Origin: Clostridium bornimense
Lineage (GTDB): Bacteria > Bacillota > Clostridia > Clostridiales > Clostridiaceae
DNA: 64,000 nucleotides
Assembly: GCF_000577895.1 (NCBI RefSeq)
Contig: NZ_HG917868.1
Span: 1,612,001-1,676,000, forward strand
Direction: 5' to 3'
Positions 56,239 to 64,000 of the stretch are shown here, in pieces. The notes below the pieces were generated by a model. That model searched no databases. It saw only the letters and a program-made list of their open reading frames with translations, and was not told where the DNA came from. Every line of letters starts with the position of its first letter. Position 1 is the first letter of the stretch. Position numbers and translations under genes: made by a program.

Positions 56239-56919
56239 TTAAAGTATTCCTTTTTCTTTTAAACTTACATATGTGTTCTTCCCAATAATTATATGATCTA
56301 ATAAATTGATTCCTAAGAGTTCTCCACACTCCTTTAATCTTTTTGTTATATTAATATCTTCCTTTGAAGGTGTTGAATCTCCACTAGGATGATTATGAGC
56401 TATAATTATTGATGCACTACTATTCTTAATTGCTTCATGAAAAACTTCCCTTGGATGCACTATAGATGAATTTAATGATCCTATAGAAACGTCTCTTATT
56501 CCAATCACAATATTTTTCACATTTAACATTATAATTTTTAAAACCTCTTTATTCAATAGGCACATCTCATTATTTATAATATTTACACAATCTATAGCAC
56601 TTGAAACTTTAAGTTTATCTTCATAATCAACAATTGTATATCTTCGTATAAGTTCTCCAAGTGCAAGTATTTGTATAGACTTAACTTCTCCTATACCTTT
56701 AATTTCTTGAAGCTCATTTAAACTCATGTTAAATAAATTTCTTAATCCCTTTGATTTTGAAAATACCTTCATAGATACATTTATAATATTATCATCTTTT
56801 ATCCCACTACCTAATAGAATTGATAAAAGTTCAATATCTGTAAGGTTTTGTGCCCCATACATTTTAAATCTTTCTCTTGGTCTATTGTGTTTTGGTAAAT
56901 CTTTTAATCTAAAACTCAT
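56239..56919 (-). CDS. radC: RadC family JAB-domain protein
   Basis: Protein of 226 residues with an N-terminal helix-hairpin-helix part (NELQEIKGIGEVKSIQILALGEL) and a C-terminal JAB metalloprotease-like domain with HNHPSGDSTPSKEDI. The biochemical role is unsettled; DNA repair claims for RadC are disputed. It is in the conserved maf-radC-mreB order. Confidence 0.94.
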   Translation of the reverse strand: MSFRLKDLPKHNRPRERFKMYGAQNLTDIELLSILLGSGIKDDNIINVSMKVFSKSKGLRNLFNMSLNELQEIKGIGEVKSIQILALGELIRRYTIVDYEDKLKVSSAIDCVNIINNEMCLLNKEVLKIIMLNVKNIVIGIRDVSIGSLNSSIVHPREVFHEAIKNSSASIIIAHNHPSGDSTPSKEDINITKRLKECGELLGINLLDHIIIGKNTYVSLKEKGIL

Positions 56920-56927
56920 TTGTCCTC

Positions 56928-57497
56928 CTAAAGATTTACCCCCATGCCCCTAAGCTCTTTATTTAGTAAACTAATTGGTAGCCCTACAATATTAAAATAA
57001 TCCCCTTCTATTTTCTCAACAAGAAGAGCACCTTTCCCTTGTATTCCATAACCACCTGCTTTATCAATATACTCATCAGTATTTATATACTCTTCTATTT
57101 CTTCTTCTGATAAAGTATAAAATTTAACAGCGGTCTTACAATAATTGAATTTGTTACAATTATTGTTTTTATCTATAATAGTGTATCCGGAATATACATA
57201 ATGAACATTTCCACTTAAGCTTTTCAAAAATTCTATTGCTTCTTTTCTATCTTTAGGTTTTTCTAGAATCTTCTCTTCAAAAAATACTACAGTGTCACAT
57301 CCTATGATTATTCCTTCTTCTCTTTCACTTACTTCTTTTGCTTTTTCATAAGATAATTTTCTTATATACTTAACTACATCTCCATCATATTCTATAGATG
57401 ATTCATTAAAGTTACTTGGACATATAGTTATCTTATCTGATATAGTTTTTATCAGTTCTGCTCTCCTTGGAGATGATGACGCTAAGATAATCTTCAT
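56928..57497 (-). CDS. maf: Maf family nucleotide pyrophosphatase
   Basis: Protein of 189 residues with ILASSSPRRAELI at the N-terminus and GCDTVVFFEEKILEKPKDR in the middle. The C-terminal DKAGGYGIQGKGALLVEKIEGDYFNIVGLP is typical. Maf proteins hydrolyse non-canonical or pyrimidine NTPs and delay septation when overexpressed in Bacillus. RBS AGGAGG. Confidence 0.96.
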   Translation of the reverse strand: MKIILASSSPRRAELIKTISDKITICPSNFNESSIEYDGDVVKYIRKLSYEKAKEVSEREEGIIIGCDTVVFFEEKILEKPKDRKEAIEFLKSLSGNVHYVYSGYTIIDKNNNCNKFNYCKTAVKFYTLSEEEIEEYINTDEYIDKAGGYGIQGKGALLVEKIEGDYFNIVGLPISLLNKELRGMGVNL

Positions 57498-57506
57498 TTA
57501 AACCTC

Positions 57507-57770
57507 CTATAATCTTTTGTACAATACAACCACAAGAATTATCCCTATTATAGTCATTATATTAATATCAAAGATTAATGAAAAAGTAATCTTAAGAATT
57601 CCTAAGTCTAAATATAGTGGTTTTGAAAAACCTAATGAATATGTAGACTCCATGAAAGAAAGTACTTCAAACTTTGATCCTAATATTTCTCCAACTAACG
57701 TACCAGAAATAGCTCCCATGAATACTAATAAACACAAAAGTCCAATTCTATTCTTTTTTATCTCTCTCAA
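57507..57770 (-). CDS. DUF4321 small membrane protein
   Basis: Protein of 87 residues with two membrane segments (about 8-28 and 64-83) and a short loop. The start is placed at TTG 57770 (MREIKKNRIGLLCLL) because GGGGG lies 8 bases upstream; the ATG at 57788 has no such site. The family sits beside maf in clostridia; function unknown. Confidence 0.8.
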   Translation of the reverse strand: MREIKKNRIGLLCLLVFMGAISGTLVGEILGSKFEVLSFMESTYSLGFSKPLYLDLGILKITFSLIFDINIMTIIGIILVVVLYKRL

Positions 57771-57837
57771 ATTTCCCGCCCCCATCATATCTAATATAGT
57801 TTACCATTTACAATAATTTTAAACAAGTAAGATGAAT

Positions 57838-57882
57838 AAAAAAAAGGAGCTATTAAGCAAAATACTAATTGCAAAGCCCCTT
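57838..57882 (-). terminator. Intrinsic terminator after the SPOR protein gene
   Basis: Minus strand: AAGGGGCT pairs with AGCTCCTT around an A/T-rich loop and is followed by eight T. It separates the SPOR gene from DUF4321-maf. Confidence 0.75.
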
Positions 57883-57886
57883 ATTA

Positions 57887-58591
57887 CTACACTATACATT
57901 GATATATTTTCTTATTTATTTCACTAATTTTAGTTTTATCTATCTCATCTGGTAATTCTTCTATATATTTTCTTAACTCATTTGCCTTATTTGCATTTTC
58001 TTCATTTGCATCACATTGTTCTAACTCTTTACACCATTTCTTCAATGACTGAATTTCTACACTTGATACTGAATTATCTTTAAGCTTATCAACAACACTT
58101 ATAAGACCTTTAATCATTTCACCAATTTCCTCATCACAAATGTTTGAATATGTAATTTCTTTTTTAATTTTCGCTACTGCCACACCTTTTGATTCTATCA
58201 TAGCCATAATTTCATCTTCATTTCCGCTATTACAAATGGAGTAAATAACTTTATATTTTCCACCTTCTTCAGAAATAAATGACATTCCCTGTGAATTTAA
58301 ATCATTATTCACTTTGTCTGCATTTTCTTTAATTCCAAAAACTCCACATTGAATAATATAAAATGTAGTAACACTTCCTTCTTTAGCTGTATTGTTTTCT
58401 ACATTTCCTGATGTCATAGCAGTTTCATCATCTTTAAAATTATTAGAAAATGCACTACTGTCTTTAAGAAAAACATTAAATAATGCTGTGGCAAATAAAG
58501 TTGAACCTATAAAAATCACCATCAATGTAAAAGTAACTACTATAAGCTCTCTTCTAGATGTTCTCTTTGCTTTTACTTTAGAATATCTCAT
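57887..58591 (-). CDS. SPOR domain membrane protein
   Basis: Protein of 234 residues from the ATG at 58591 with GGGGGG upstream; the longer frame starts 48 bases earlier without one. A basic N-terminus, one membrane segment (about 16-37) and a SPOR-type domain (about 75-125, FYIIQCGVFGIKENADKVNNDL) are visible, then a coiled-coil region. SPOR domains bind denuded septal glycan. Its location near the mre/min cluster fits a division role; inference only. Confidence 0.83.
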   Translation of the reverse strand: MRYSKVKAKRTSRRELIVVTFTLMVIFIGSTLFATALFNVFLKDSSAFSNNFKDDETAMTSGNVENNTAKEGSVTTFYIIQCGVFGIKENADKVNNDLNSQGMSFISEEGGKYKVIYSICNSGNEDEIMAMIESKGVAVAKIKKEITYSNICDEEIGEMIKGLISVVDKLKDNSVSSVEIQSLKKWCKELEQCDANEENANKANELRKYIEELPDEIDKTKISEINKKIYQCIV

Positions 58592-58647
58592 TTTATCCCC
58601 CCCAATGTATATAGTAAATCTATATTCATTAAGAGACATATTTATTC

Positions 58648-59142
58648 TTATCTATTTAAGATAATTAAACTATGATTTTCATTTCCAAAAGTAAAGTAAT
58701 TTTTCAATATTCTACTTATAGAGAATCCACAACTTTTTAGAAAAAATAATGTATTATCTTCACTGGATACACCTATTTCTATTTTATATATACTATAACT
58801 CTCACTGACTCTCTCTGTGAAATAGTTGAAAATTTTTTTCTTCATTTTTTCTGGTATATCATCAGAAATTTTGAATAAAGAAAGCCATAATCTATTATAA
58901 AAATCAAAATCTATTCTTCCTCTAATAATCCCTATAACTTCTTCATATTGATTTTCGATTTTTAAAAACAACTCTCCCCTACAATATAATGCTTCATTTA
59001 TTTTTTCCTCAATAGAATTAGATGTTAAATAACATTTTAAATCAATATCATTTTTTATTATAAAATTATATATAGATGGTATATCTTCCTTTAATACCCT
59101 CGATATATTGTAATTATATAAATCTGATATTTCACATAGCAT
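58648..59142 (-). CDS. Hypothetical protein, possibly GNAT acetyltransferase-like
   Basis: Protein of 164 residues not recognised with certainty. It has features that could belong to the GNAT fold: VLKEDIPSIYNFI near the start, VIGIIRGRIDFD in the middle and NTLFFLKSCGFSISRIL near the end, where acetyl-CoA-binding strands usually lie. The signature Q/RxxGxG/A loop is not clear, so this may not be an active enzyme. It is followed by the SPOR gene; RBS GGTGAGAGG. Confidence 0.5.
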   Translation of the reverse strand: MLCEISDLYNYNISRVLKEDIPSIYNFIIKNDIDLKCYLTSNSIEEKINEALYCRGELFLKIENQYEEVIGIIRGRIDFDFYNRLWLSLFKISDDIPEKMKKKIFNYFTERVSESYSIYKIEIGVSSEDNTLFFLKSCGFSISRILKNYFTFGNENHSLIILNR

Positions 59143-59194
59143 CCTCTCACCATCCTTTAAATAGAATATTCTCTATATGATGAGAAATTCCTTC

Positions 59195-59632
59195 TTACTC
59201 CATAGCTATTAATGAAACACCTAAAATGTTATTTTCTATTTTTAAAGTTTCAAGTAATGCATATAAGTCTGCCTTCAATGATGATATATCCATAGTAATG
59301 GTAACATTTGCTGTATTATTTATTGGAATATCTTGATTTATAGTTAATATATTTCCACCACATTCAGCTATAATATCTAAAACATTTGATAAAGTTCCCC
59401 TTTTATGCCCAACAGTAACTCCTATAGTTGCTTTTTGAATTATTGCACCATCAGATAACTTGAATACGCCATCCTTATATTTATAATATGTGCTTCTACT
59501 AATTCCTACTAGTTTAACTGCTTCTGATATATCTTTTGCACTTTTAGAAGATAATATCTCTTTAACTTTTAATACCTTAGGGAGAACCTCTGGAAGCAAC
59601 TTCTCATCTACTACTATAAATCTACTTTTCAT
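59195..59632 (-). CDS. ACT domain protein, PheB/UPF0735 type
   Basis: Protein of 145 residues with an N-terminal helical part (VLKVKEILSSKSAKDISEAVKLVGISRSTYYKYKDGVF, which looks like a small helix-turn-helix) and a C-terminal ACT domain (GVTVGHKRGTLSNVLDIIAECGGNIL). The family is called PheB/UPF0735; ligand and targets are unproven. Its ATG lies just after the dCMP deaminase stop, so they are co-transcribed. RBS GGAGG. Confidence 0.88.
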   Translation of the reverse strand: MKSRFIVVDEKLLPEVLPKVLKVKEILSSKSAKDISEAVKLVGISRSTYYKYKDGVFKLSDGAIIQKATIGVTVGHKRGTLSNVLDIIAECGGNILTINQDIPINNTANVTITMDISSLKADLYALLETLKIENNILGVSLIAME

Positions 59633-59633
59633 T

Positions 59634-60116
59634 CTAATCCTCCAAAGTAATCTTTTTATATTTTATATTATTTATATTTAGTAATTCTAATGCATAATCA
59701 TCTACTCTATAATCGTTCAAATAATATATGCTCTCAATTCCTGATTGAATTAATGCTTTAGTACAATTAAGACAAGGGAAATGGGTTACATATATACTAC
59801 ATCCTTTAACAGCGATACCTTCTTTTGCACAATAACAAAGGCAATTAAGTTCTGCGTGCTGCGTTGCTATGCAATGTCCATCTCTCATTACATGACCTAT
59901 ATCATCACAATGAGGTGTCTTATTTCCTACAGAACCATTATATCCTGTTGCTACTATTCTATTTTCTTTATTTGTTATAATTGCACCTACATTCGCTCTG
60001 TCACAAGTACCTCTTTCTGCTGCAAGAAGAGCTAAATTCATAAAATAATTATGCCAGCTTTTTCTTACTCTTATCTTATTACTACTTTTAACTATTTCAT
60101 AACTTTTTTCACTCAT
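59634..60116 (-). CDS. comEB: Deoxycytidylate deaminase (ComEB type)
   Basis: Protein of 160 residues from the ATG at 60116, with GGGGGAG upstream; the frame also has GTG at 60131. Zinc residues are in ATQHAELNCLCYC (HAE) and FPCLNCTKALIQ (PCxxC). It turns dCMP into dUMP for thymidylate supply. In Bacillus this gene is comEB in the comE operon; here it is 25 kb away from comEA and comEC, next to the YgjP and DinG genes. Confidence 0.93.
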   Translation of the reverse strand: MSEKSYEIVKSSNKIRVRKSWHNYFMNLALLAAERGTCDRANVGAIITNKENRIVATGYNGSVGNKTPHCDDIGHVMRDGHCIATQHAELNCLCYCAKEGIAVKGCSIYVTHFPCLNCTKALIQSGIESIYYLNDYRVDDYALELLNINNIKYKKITLED

Positions 60117-60185
60117 GATATACTCCCCCACGACTTTTATTTAACATATATTATTTCATAAATAAAATTAAAACACAATTTTTTA

Positions 60186-60872
60186 TTAATTTATTATATA
60201 TTTTTTTATTTTTATTCTCATTTCTTCTACTCTATCATAAACATTATTAAAAACATTGTAAAATTCTTTAGAATGGTTAGGTATCTTTGTATGACTTATT
60301 TCATGAAATATAACATATCTAATGTACTCCTCATCTAATTTAACTAAATTGCAATTAAGGACTATTTTATTATCTTTTGGATAATATGCCCCCCATCTTC
60401 CTTTATAAAATTTATATTCTATTCTTGGTCTAATGCTACACTTATCTTCTACAAAACTATCTAGACATTGCTTATAAATTGGTGTTATTACTTCAATACA
60501 CTTATTTTTATAGAAATTCTTAAACAATTTTATTTTTAAATTTTCATCATCTTTCTTCACCGATATTATTATAGTATCATCAATAATCTCAACATTATTC
60601 ACATAAGAGTTAATAACTTCCACTTTGTAACTTTTTCCTAGAAGCATTGCATTGTTACTCTCTAAAAAATGCTTTTCTCCAATATCAATAAGATTTCTAT
60701 TTTTATTTATTATTCTTCTAACTTTATTTATATTTTGAAAAAGTATTTTTTCTAATTGATCTTCCCTTATAAATCCTGGAGCCTTCACCACCAAAAAATT
60801 TTTTTCTATAGATATTTTTATTGTTTTTCTATTTTCCTTTTTTATTTTTACTTCATATTCATCAATTTTCAT
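60186..60872 (-). CDS. YgjP-like M48-type metallopeptidase domain protein
   Basis: Protein of 228 residues with the zinc motif FHEISHTKIPNHSKEFY (HExxH then His) and RWGAYYPKDNKIVLNCNL, both typical of the YgjP/DUF45 family. No signal peptide or membrane helix is visible. Substrate unknown; often found near DinG-type or restriction genes. The ATG is 3 bases from the DinG stop, so the two are co-transcribed. Confidence 0.85.
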   Translation of the reverse strand: MKIDEYEVKIKKENRKTIKISIEKNFLVVKAPGFIREDQLEKILFQNINKVRRIINKNRNLIDIGEKHFLESNNAMLLGKSYKVEVINSYVNNVEIIDDTIIISVKKDDENLKIKLFKNFYKNKCIEVITPIYKQCLDSFVEDKCSIRPRIEYKFYKGRWGAYYPKDNKIVLNCNLVKLDEEYIRYVIFHEISHTKIPNHSKEFYNVFNNVYDRVEEMRIKIKKYIIN

Positions 60873-60875
60873 AAA

Positions 60876-63851
60876 TCATCCTAAATTGCTCGTTGTAAAT
60901 TTTTTACCCAAATAATTAAAAACAAGCTTTCTGACCTCATCTCCTTCATAGACTATACTCTCTAAAACACATCTTATATTCCTTTTATAAAACTCATCTC
61001 TATAAAAATCTTTTAACCTTTTATCAACATCTTTTTTTGATTCAATTATTTCCTTCATTTCTTTTTTACACTCTTTAGAAACAATTTTAATAAGATTTTC
61101 TTTTCTCCATCTTTCATTATCTTTTTTCATCTTATATAAAATATTATCTAAATTATCTCTTAAAAAAACAGGACCTTCTAAATCTCTTTCATATTCTTTA
61201 GTTCTATATGAATTTCCATCCTCTAAATTACTTAACACAAATAAATATCCATAGTCATAAACACTTCTAAGCAATCTTCCAAATATTTGTTTCATTTTTA
61301 TAATACTTTGTGGATAATTTAGTGTATTATAATTTATCTTTTTCTTCTCCATAATAGATGAATATAATGGATCTCTCATTGGAATATTGGGTATTTTCTC
61401 CATTACTACAGTAAACAAACCATCACCTGGTATATCTACACCCTCAAATAATCCTCTAGATCCAAAAACTACGGCTTTAGTTAATGGATCTCTTAATTTA
61501 TTACATTGTTTCTTATTATCAAAAATATCATACTCTAGATCATTTAATTCTTCAATAATACTTTCTTTTACTTTTTTCATCCTTGAAGTTGATGTAAATA
61601 ACACCAAAATATTACCACCAATATTTTTAGCAATTCTCAATATAACATTGCTAACACTTTTTACAAATTCATCCTCTCGATTGTATGAATATCTCTCTAT
61701 ATTAGTAGGAATAGCTATTACACTTCTATTTTTATAATCAAAAACTGGTTTTTCAATTAAATCTTCTAATAACTTATCTTTATCTATCATTGAAATACCT
61801 AATGAATTTTTAAAATTATCTAAAGTACTATCGATTCTTATTGTCGCTGATGTCATTACCAAACTACTACATTTATCTAAAATTTCTTCTTTAAATAAAT
61901 AATTTACTGATAACGGAATCTTTCTTAGCGTAATTCTAGATAAATCTTTTGAAATATCTATAACAGCACAATAGCTATCGGTAGTCTCGCCTATGACAAA
62001 GTTTATAGTTTCCTTAAAAGTTCTTATCTTATTATTCAGTAAAATAAGTGGATGTTCTTTCGCATCTGTTTCTTTAATAACTTCATCTATTCGCATATAT
62101 ATTTCATCTAGTTGAAGTACCAAATTTTCTAATACACTTACGATAAATTGAAAATCTTTATAAGTAAAGACACTATTTATTCCCCAAAAATTATCCATTG
62201 ACGAATACCTATCTCTAATTAAGGTCATCATCTCTTCAATTGTTTCATATACATTAATTATTTTAGATTTCACATACTCTACATTTGCTAAAGATAAATT
62301 ATTCTTTACTATAAAATCCTTTAAAAATCCATAATTTTTATTAGTGTTATATACCTCTCGTAAAAGAGATAATATATCAAAATTACTTACCTCTTCAGTA
62401 AAAGCTTTAAAGCAATTATCATTTAAATTATGTGCCTCGTCCAATACAATATTTTCTATTTTTATTTCTGGATAAGGCCACTTCAAAAATAATGAATGGT
62501 TTATCACTACAATGTTACTATTTTCAAGTTCATTTATTTTATTGTAATAATAGCAACTTGTACCTTCATTACACTTTCTTCCTGTACAAGTTTCACCATC
62601 ACTAGTAAGAAAATTTAGGTGATAATCTAATTTCTTAAAATGTTTTCTTGCCCAAAAATTAATTTCTTCAACATTACCATTTATCGTCATTAACCTACTT
62701 ATAAATAATATAGAAAGAATATCATCTAAATCTGGCTCTATAATTTCTTCTAAATAAGCTTTAATTTTTTTATTGCATAAATAATTACTTCTACCCTTCA
62801 TGCAAGTATACCTTATTTTTTCTTCTAATCCTAAAGTTGATATTAATCTAGGAATATCTTTTTCTATTAATTGATCTTGTAATTCTTTTGTTGAGGAAGA
62901 TATAAATATACGTTGATTATTTATATATGAGTAAATTATACTTGGCAATAAATATCCTATACTCTTTCCTATTCCTGTCGGAGCTTCAATTATGGAAATC
63001 TTTTTATTTTCTAGTGTTTTTCTTACATGTTTAGCTAAGTTGTATTGACCTTCTCTAAATATATATTTAAATGAAGGAGTATCAAATATTTCTCCTTTTT
63101 TTAATAACTCCTCGTATTTTTTATAATCTATACTTTTCTTTTTTCCCTTTTCAACTATAGTTTCTTCATTTATTCTTACTTTTACCATATATTCATTAAT
63201 ATTTTCTGGCGGTAGTAAATACTCACACCATTGCCATCTATTATTATCATCAAACCATGATGATATTGATAAATAATCTAATGTGCTATTAAAATATTTT
63301 ATAAGTACACTATTAACCACATATATTGTATCTATAGAGTCTTCTAATCCTCTATGCATTTCATCTCTATCTATAGTTGTAACTGATTTAATCAAGTAAT
63401 CTAAATTATATTCTTTGAAGTAAGGAAATAAAATAGCCACCAATTCCATAGAATCTAAAAACTTATTACTTATATCTATATCTGGTTTTATATAATATTT
63501 TAAAAAAGTTTTTTCAAATTCTGCATTATGACAAACTAAAGGCATATCTCCAATGAACTCTAAAAATTCATCTTTTACTTCCTCTAGCGTTGGAGCTTCT
63601 AACAACATATCCATAGTTAGTCCTTTACATAATTGAAAAGTAAACTTAGGCACAAATCCTACTGGTCGGATAAGTGTTCTATATGTATACACTTTATCAT
63701 CTAATACCTTAACAGCACCTATCTCGATTATTTCACCTTTATGCTTTACCCCATCGTTTAAACTAGAGTCTAATCCAGTAGTCTCTATATCCATAAATAT
63801 TACATTTTTTAATATGCTTTTTATTTCTATTTCTTGTATTGTACCTTTCAT
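60876..63851 (-). CDS. dinG: DinG family helicase with N-terminal DnaQ-type exonuclease domain
   Basis: Protein of 991 residues. Residues about 15-185 are a DEDD 3'-5' exonuclease (IFMDIETTGLDSS, CHNAEFEKTFLKYYI, HRGLEDSIDTIYV). The helicase part has Walker A EAPTGIGKSIGYLLP, Walker B VLDEAHNLND and late motifs VFGSRGLFEGVDIPG and QIFGRLLRSVYDYG. Cys residues in YTCMKGRSNYLCNKK and CTGRKCNEGTSCYYY probably bind a 4Fe-4S cluster as in XPD and E. coli DinG. The domain order matches Bacillus-type DinG except that the Cys cluster is present. It may unwind or process D-loops or R-loops. Confidence 0.92.
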   Translation of the reverse strand: MKGTIQEIEIKSILKNVIFMDIETTGLDSSLNDGVKHKGEIIEIGAVKVLDDKVYTYRTLIRPVGFVPKFTFQLCKGLTMDMLLEAPTLEEVKDEFLEFIGDMPLVCHNAEFEKTFLKYYIKPDIDISNKFLDSMELVAILFPYFKEYNLDYLIKSVTTIDRDEMHRGLEDSIDTIYVVNSVLIKYFNSTLDYLSISSWFDDNNRWQWCEYLLPPENINEYMVKVRINEETIVEKGKKKSIDYKKYEELLKKGEIFDTPSFKYIFREGQYNLAKHVRKTLENKKISIIEAPTGIGKSIGYLLPSIIYSYINNQRIFISSSTKELQDQLIEKDIPRLISTLGLEEKIRYTCMKGRSNYLCNKKIKAYLEEIIEPDLDDILSILFISRLMTINGNVEEINFWARKHFKKLDYHLNFLTSDGETCTGRKCNEGTSCYYYNKINELENSNIVVINHSLFLKWPYPEIKIENIVLDEAHNLNDNCFKAFTEEVSNFDILSLLREVYNTNKNYGFLKDFIVKNNLSLANVEYVKSKIINVYETIEEMMTLIRDRYSSMDNFWGINSVFTYKDFQFIVSVLENLVLQLDEIYMRIDEVIKETDAKEHPLILLNNKIRTFKETINFVIGETTDSYCAVIDISKDLSRITLRKIPLSVNYLFKEEILDKCSSLVMTSATIRIDSTLDNFKNSLGISMIDKDKLLEDLIEKPVFDYKNRSVIAIPTNIERYSYNREDEFVKSVSNVILRIAKNIGGNILVLFTSTSRMKKVKESIIEELNDLEYDIFDNKKQCNKLRDPLTKAVVFGSRGLFEGVDIPGDGLFTVVMEKIPNIPMRDPLYSSIMEKKKINYNTLNYPQSIIKMKQIFGRLLRSVYDYGYLFVLSNLEDGNSYRTKEYERDLEGPVFLRDNLDNILYKMKKDNERWRKENLIKIVSKECKKEMKEIIESKKDVDKRLKDFYRDEFYKRNIRCVLESIVYEGDEVRKLVFNYLGKKFTTSNLG

Positions 63852-63937
63852 TTAAATTACCTCAATAATTTTTCTTATATTTTATCACAACTAAGGATAT
63901 TCTACTATTATCATAATAATTTTAAAAGGAGGCCACA

Positions 63938-64000
63938 ATGAAAAAATCTTTATCAATTTTTCTAACAATAGTATTAATTATATTTAGTTTCAAAGAAATC
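63938..64000 (+). CDS. Start of a plus-strand gene with signal peptide, cut by window edge
   Basis: ATG at 63938 after a strong SD (AAAGGAGG, spacing 6). The 21 visible codons read MKKSLSIFLTIVLIIFSFKE and so on, a basic start plus a hydrophobic stretch, as in a Sec signal peptide or membrane anchor. Divergent from dinG. The product cannot be named from this fragment. Confidence 0.7.
   Translation, partial: MKKSLSIFLTIVLIIFSFKEI

Noticed and set aside
1-64000. Prophage, transposon, CRISPR or defence island
   Set aside because: No integrase, transposase, phage structural gene or regularly spaced repeat array was seen; gene order is the normal core of a clostridial genome.

Overview
The window is AT-rich DNA from a spore-forming, low-GC Gram-positive anaerobe. 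Gene content and order point to Clostridium sensu stricto (cluster I): a full spoIIIA operon, spoIIP, gpr, a SpoIVFB-type protease, yqfC/yqfD, CIRCE-controlled hrcA-grpE-dnaK-dnaJ, and both Min and Mre systems. This placement is inferred from synteny and codon bias; no database was searched. Almost everything lies on the minus strand. The exceptions are rpsT and a gene start at the extreme right edge. No rRNA, tRNA, CRISPR array, prophage or transposase was seen.

Layout in window order (the minus-strand operons read right to left). 1-8.0 kb: xseA (cut by the edge), folD, nusB, asp23, then spoIIIAH to spoIIIAA and a DUF4342 protein. 8.0-15.2 kb: recO, era, cdd, a DgkA-PAP2 fusion, ybeY, pgpH, yqfD, yqfC and rpsU. 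phoH, which usually sits between yqfD and pgpH, is missing. 15.3-25 kb: HIT protein, mtaB, rsmE, prmA, dnaJ, dnaK, grpE, hrcA (CIRCE and promoter overlap) and hemW. 25-30.8 kb: lepA, spoIIP, gpr, the divergent rpsT, and holA. 30.8-35.5 kb: a competence-type locus in which a short comEC and comEA flank a P-type-ATPase-like protein with altered catalytic motifs. 35.5-43.9 kb: an RluA-type synthase, ridA, an LCP protein, a NadD-YqeK fusion, yhbY, obg, rpmA, prp, rplU with its leader, and RNase G. 44-47.5 kb: two radical-SAM-associated proteins and an M50 protease. 47.8-58.6 kb: cell shape and division genes rodA, minE/D/C, PBP2, mreD/C/B, radC, maf, a DUF4321 protein and a SPOR protein. 58.6-64 kb: a possible acetyltransferase, an ACT protein, dCMP deaminase, a YgjP-like metalloprotease, a DinG-family helicase with an exonuclease domain, and a plus-strand gene start.

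The genes form coherent modules: ribosome and tRNA maturation, chaperone stress response, engulfment and feeding-tube sporulation machinery, wall elongation with septum placement, and DNA uptake or repair. Regulatory elements read from sequence include a perfect CIRCE, several strong sigma-A-type promoters, a probable L21 leader, and many rho-independent terminators. Two intergenic hairpins pair with ribosome-binding sites (comEC and spoIIP).

The most notable observations are the degenerate P-type ATPase inside the com locus, FolD lacking two expected catalytic residues, a recO that seems to start at CTG, the RBS-blocking hairpins, and a family of about 200 bp intergenic repeats with inverted ends present in two copies plus a fragment.
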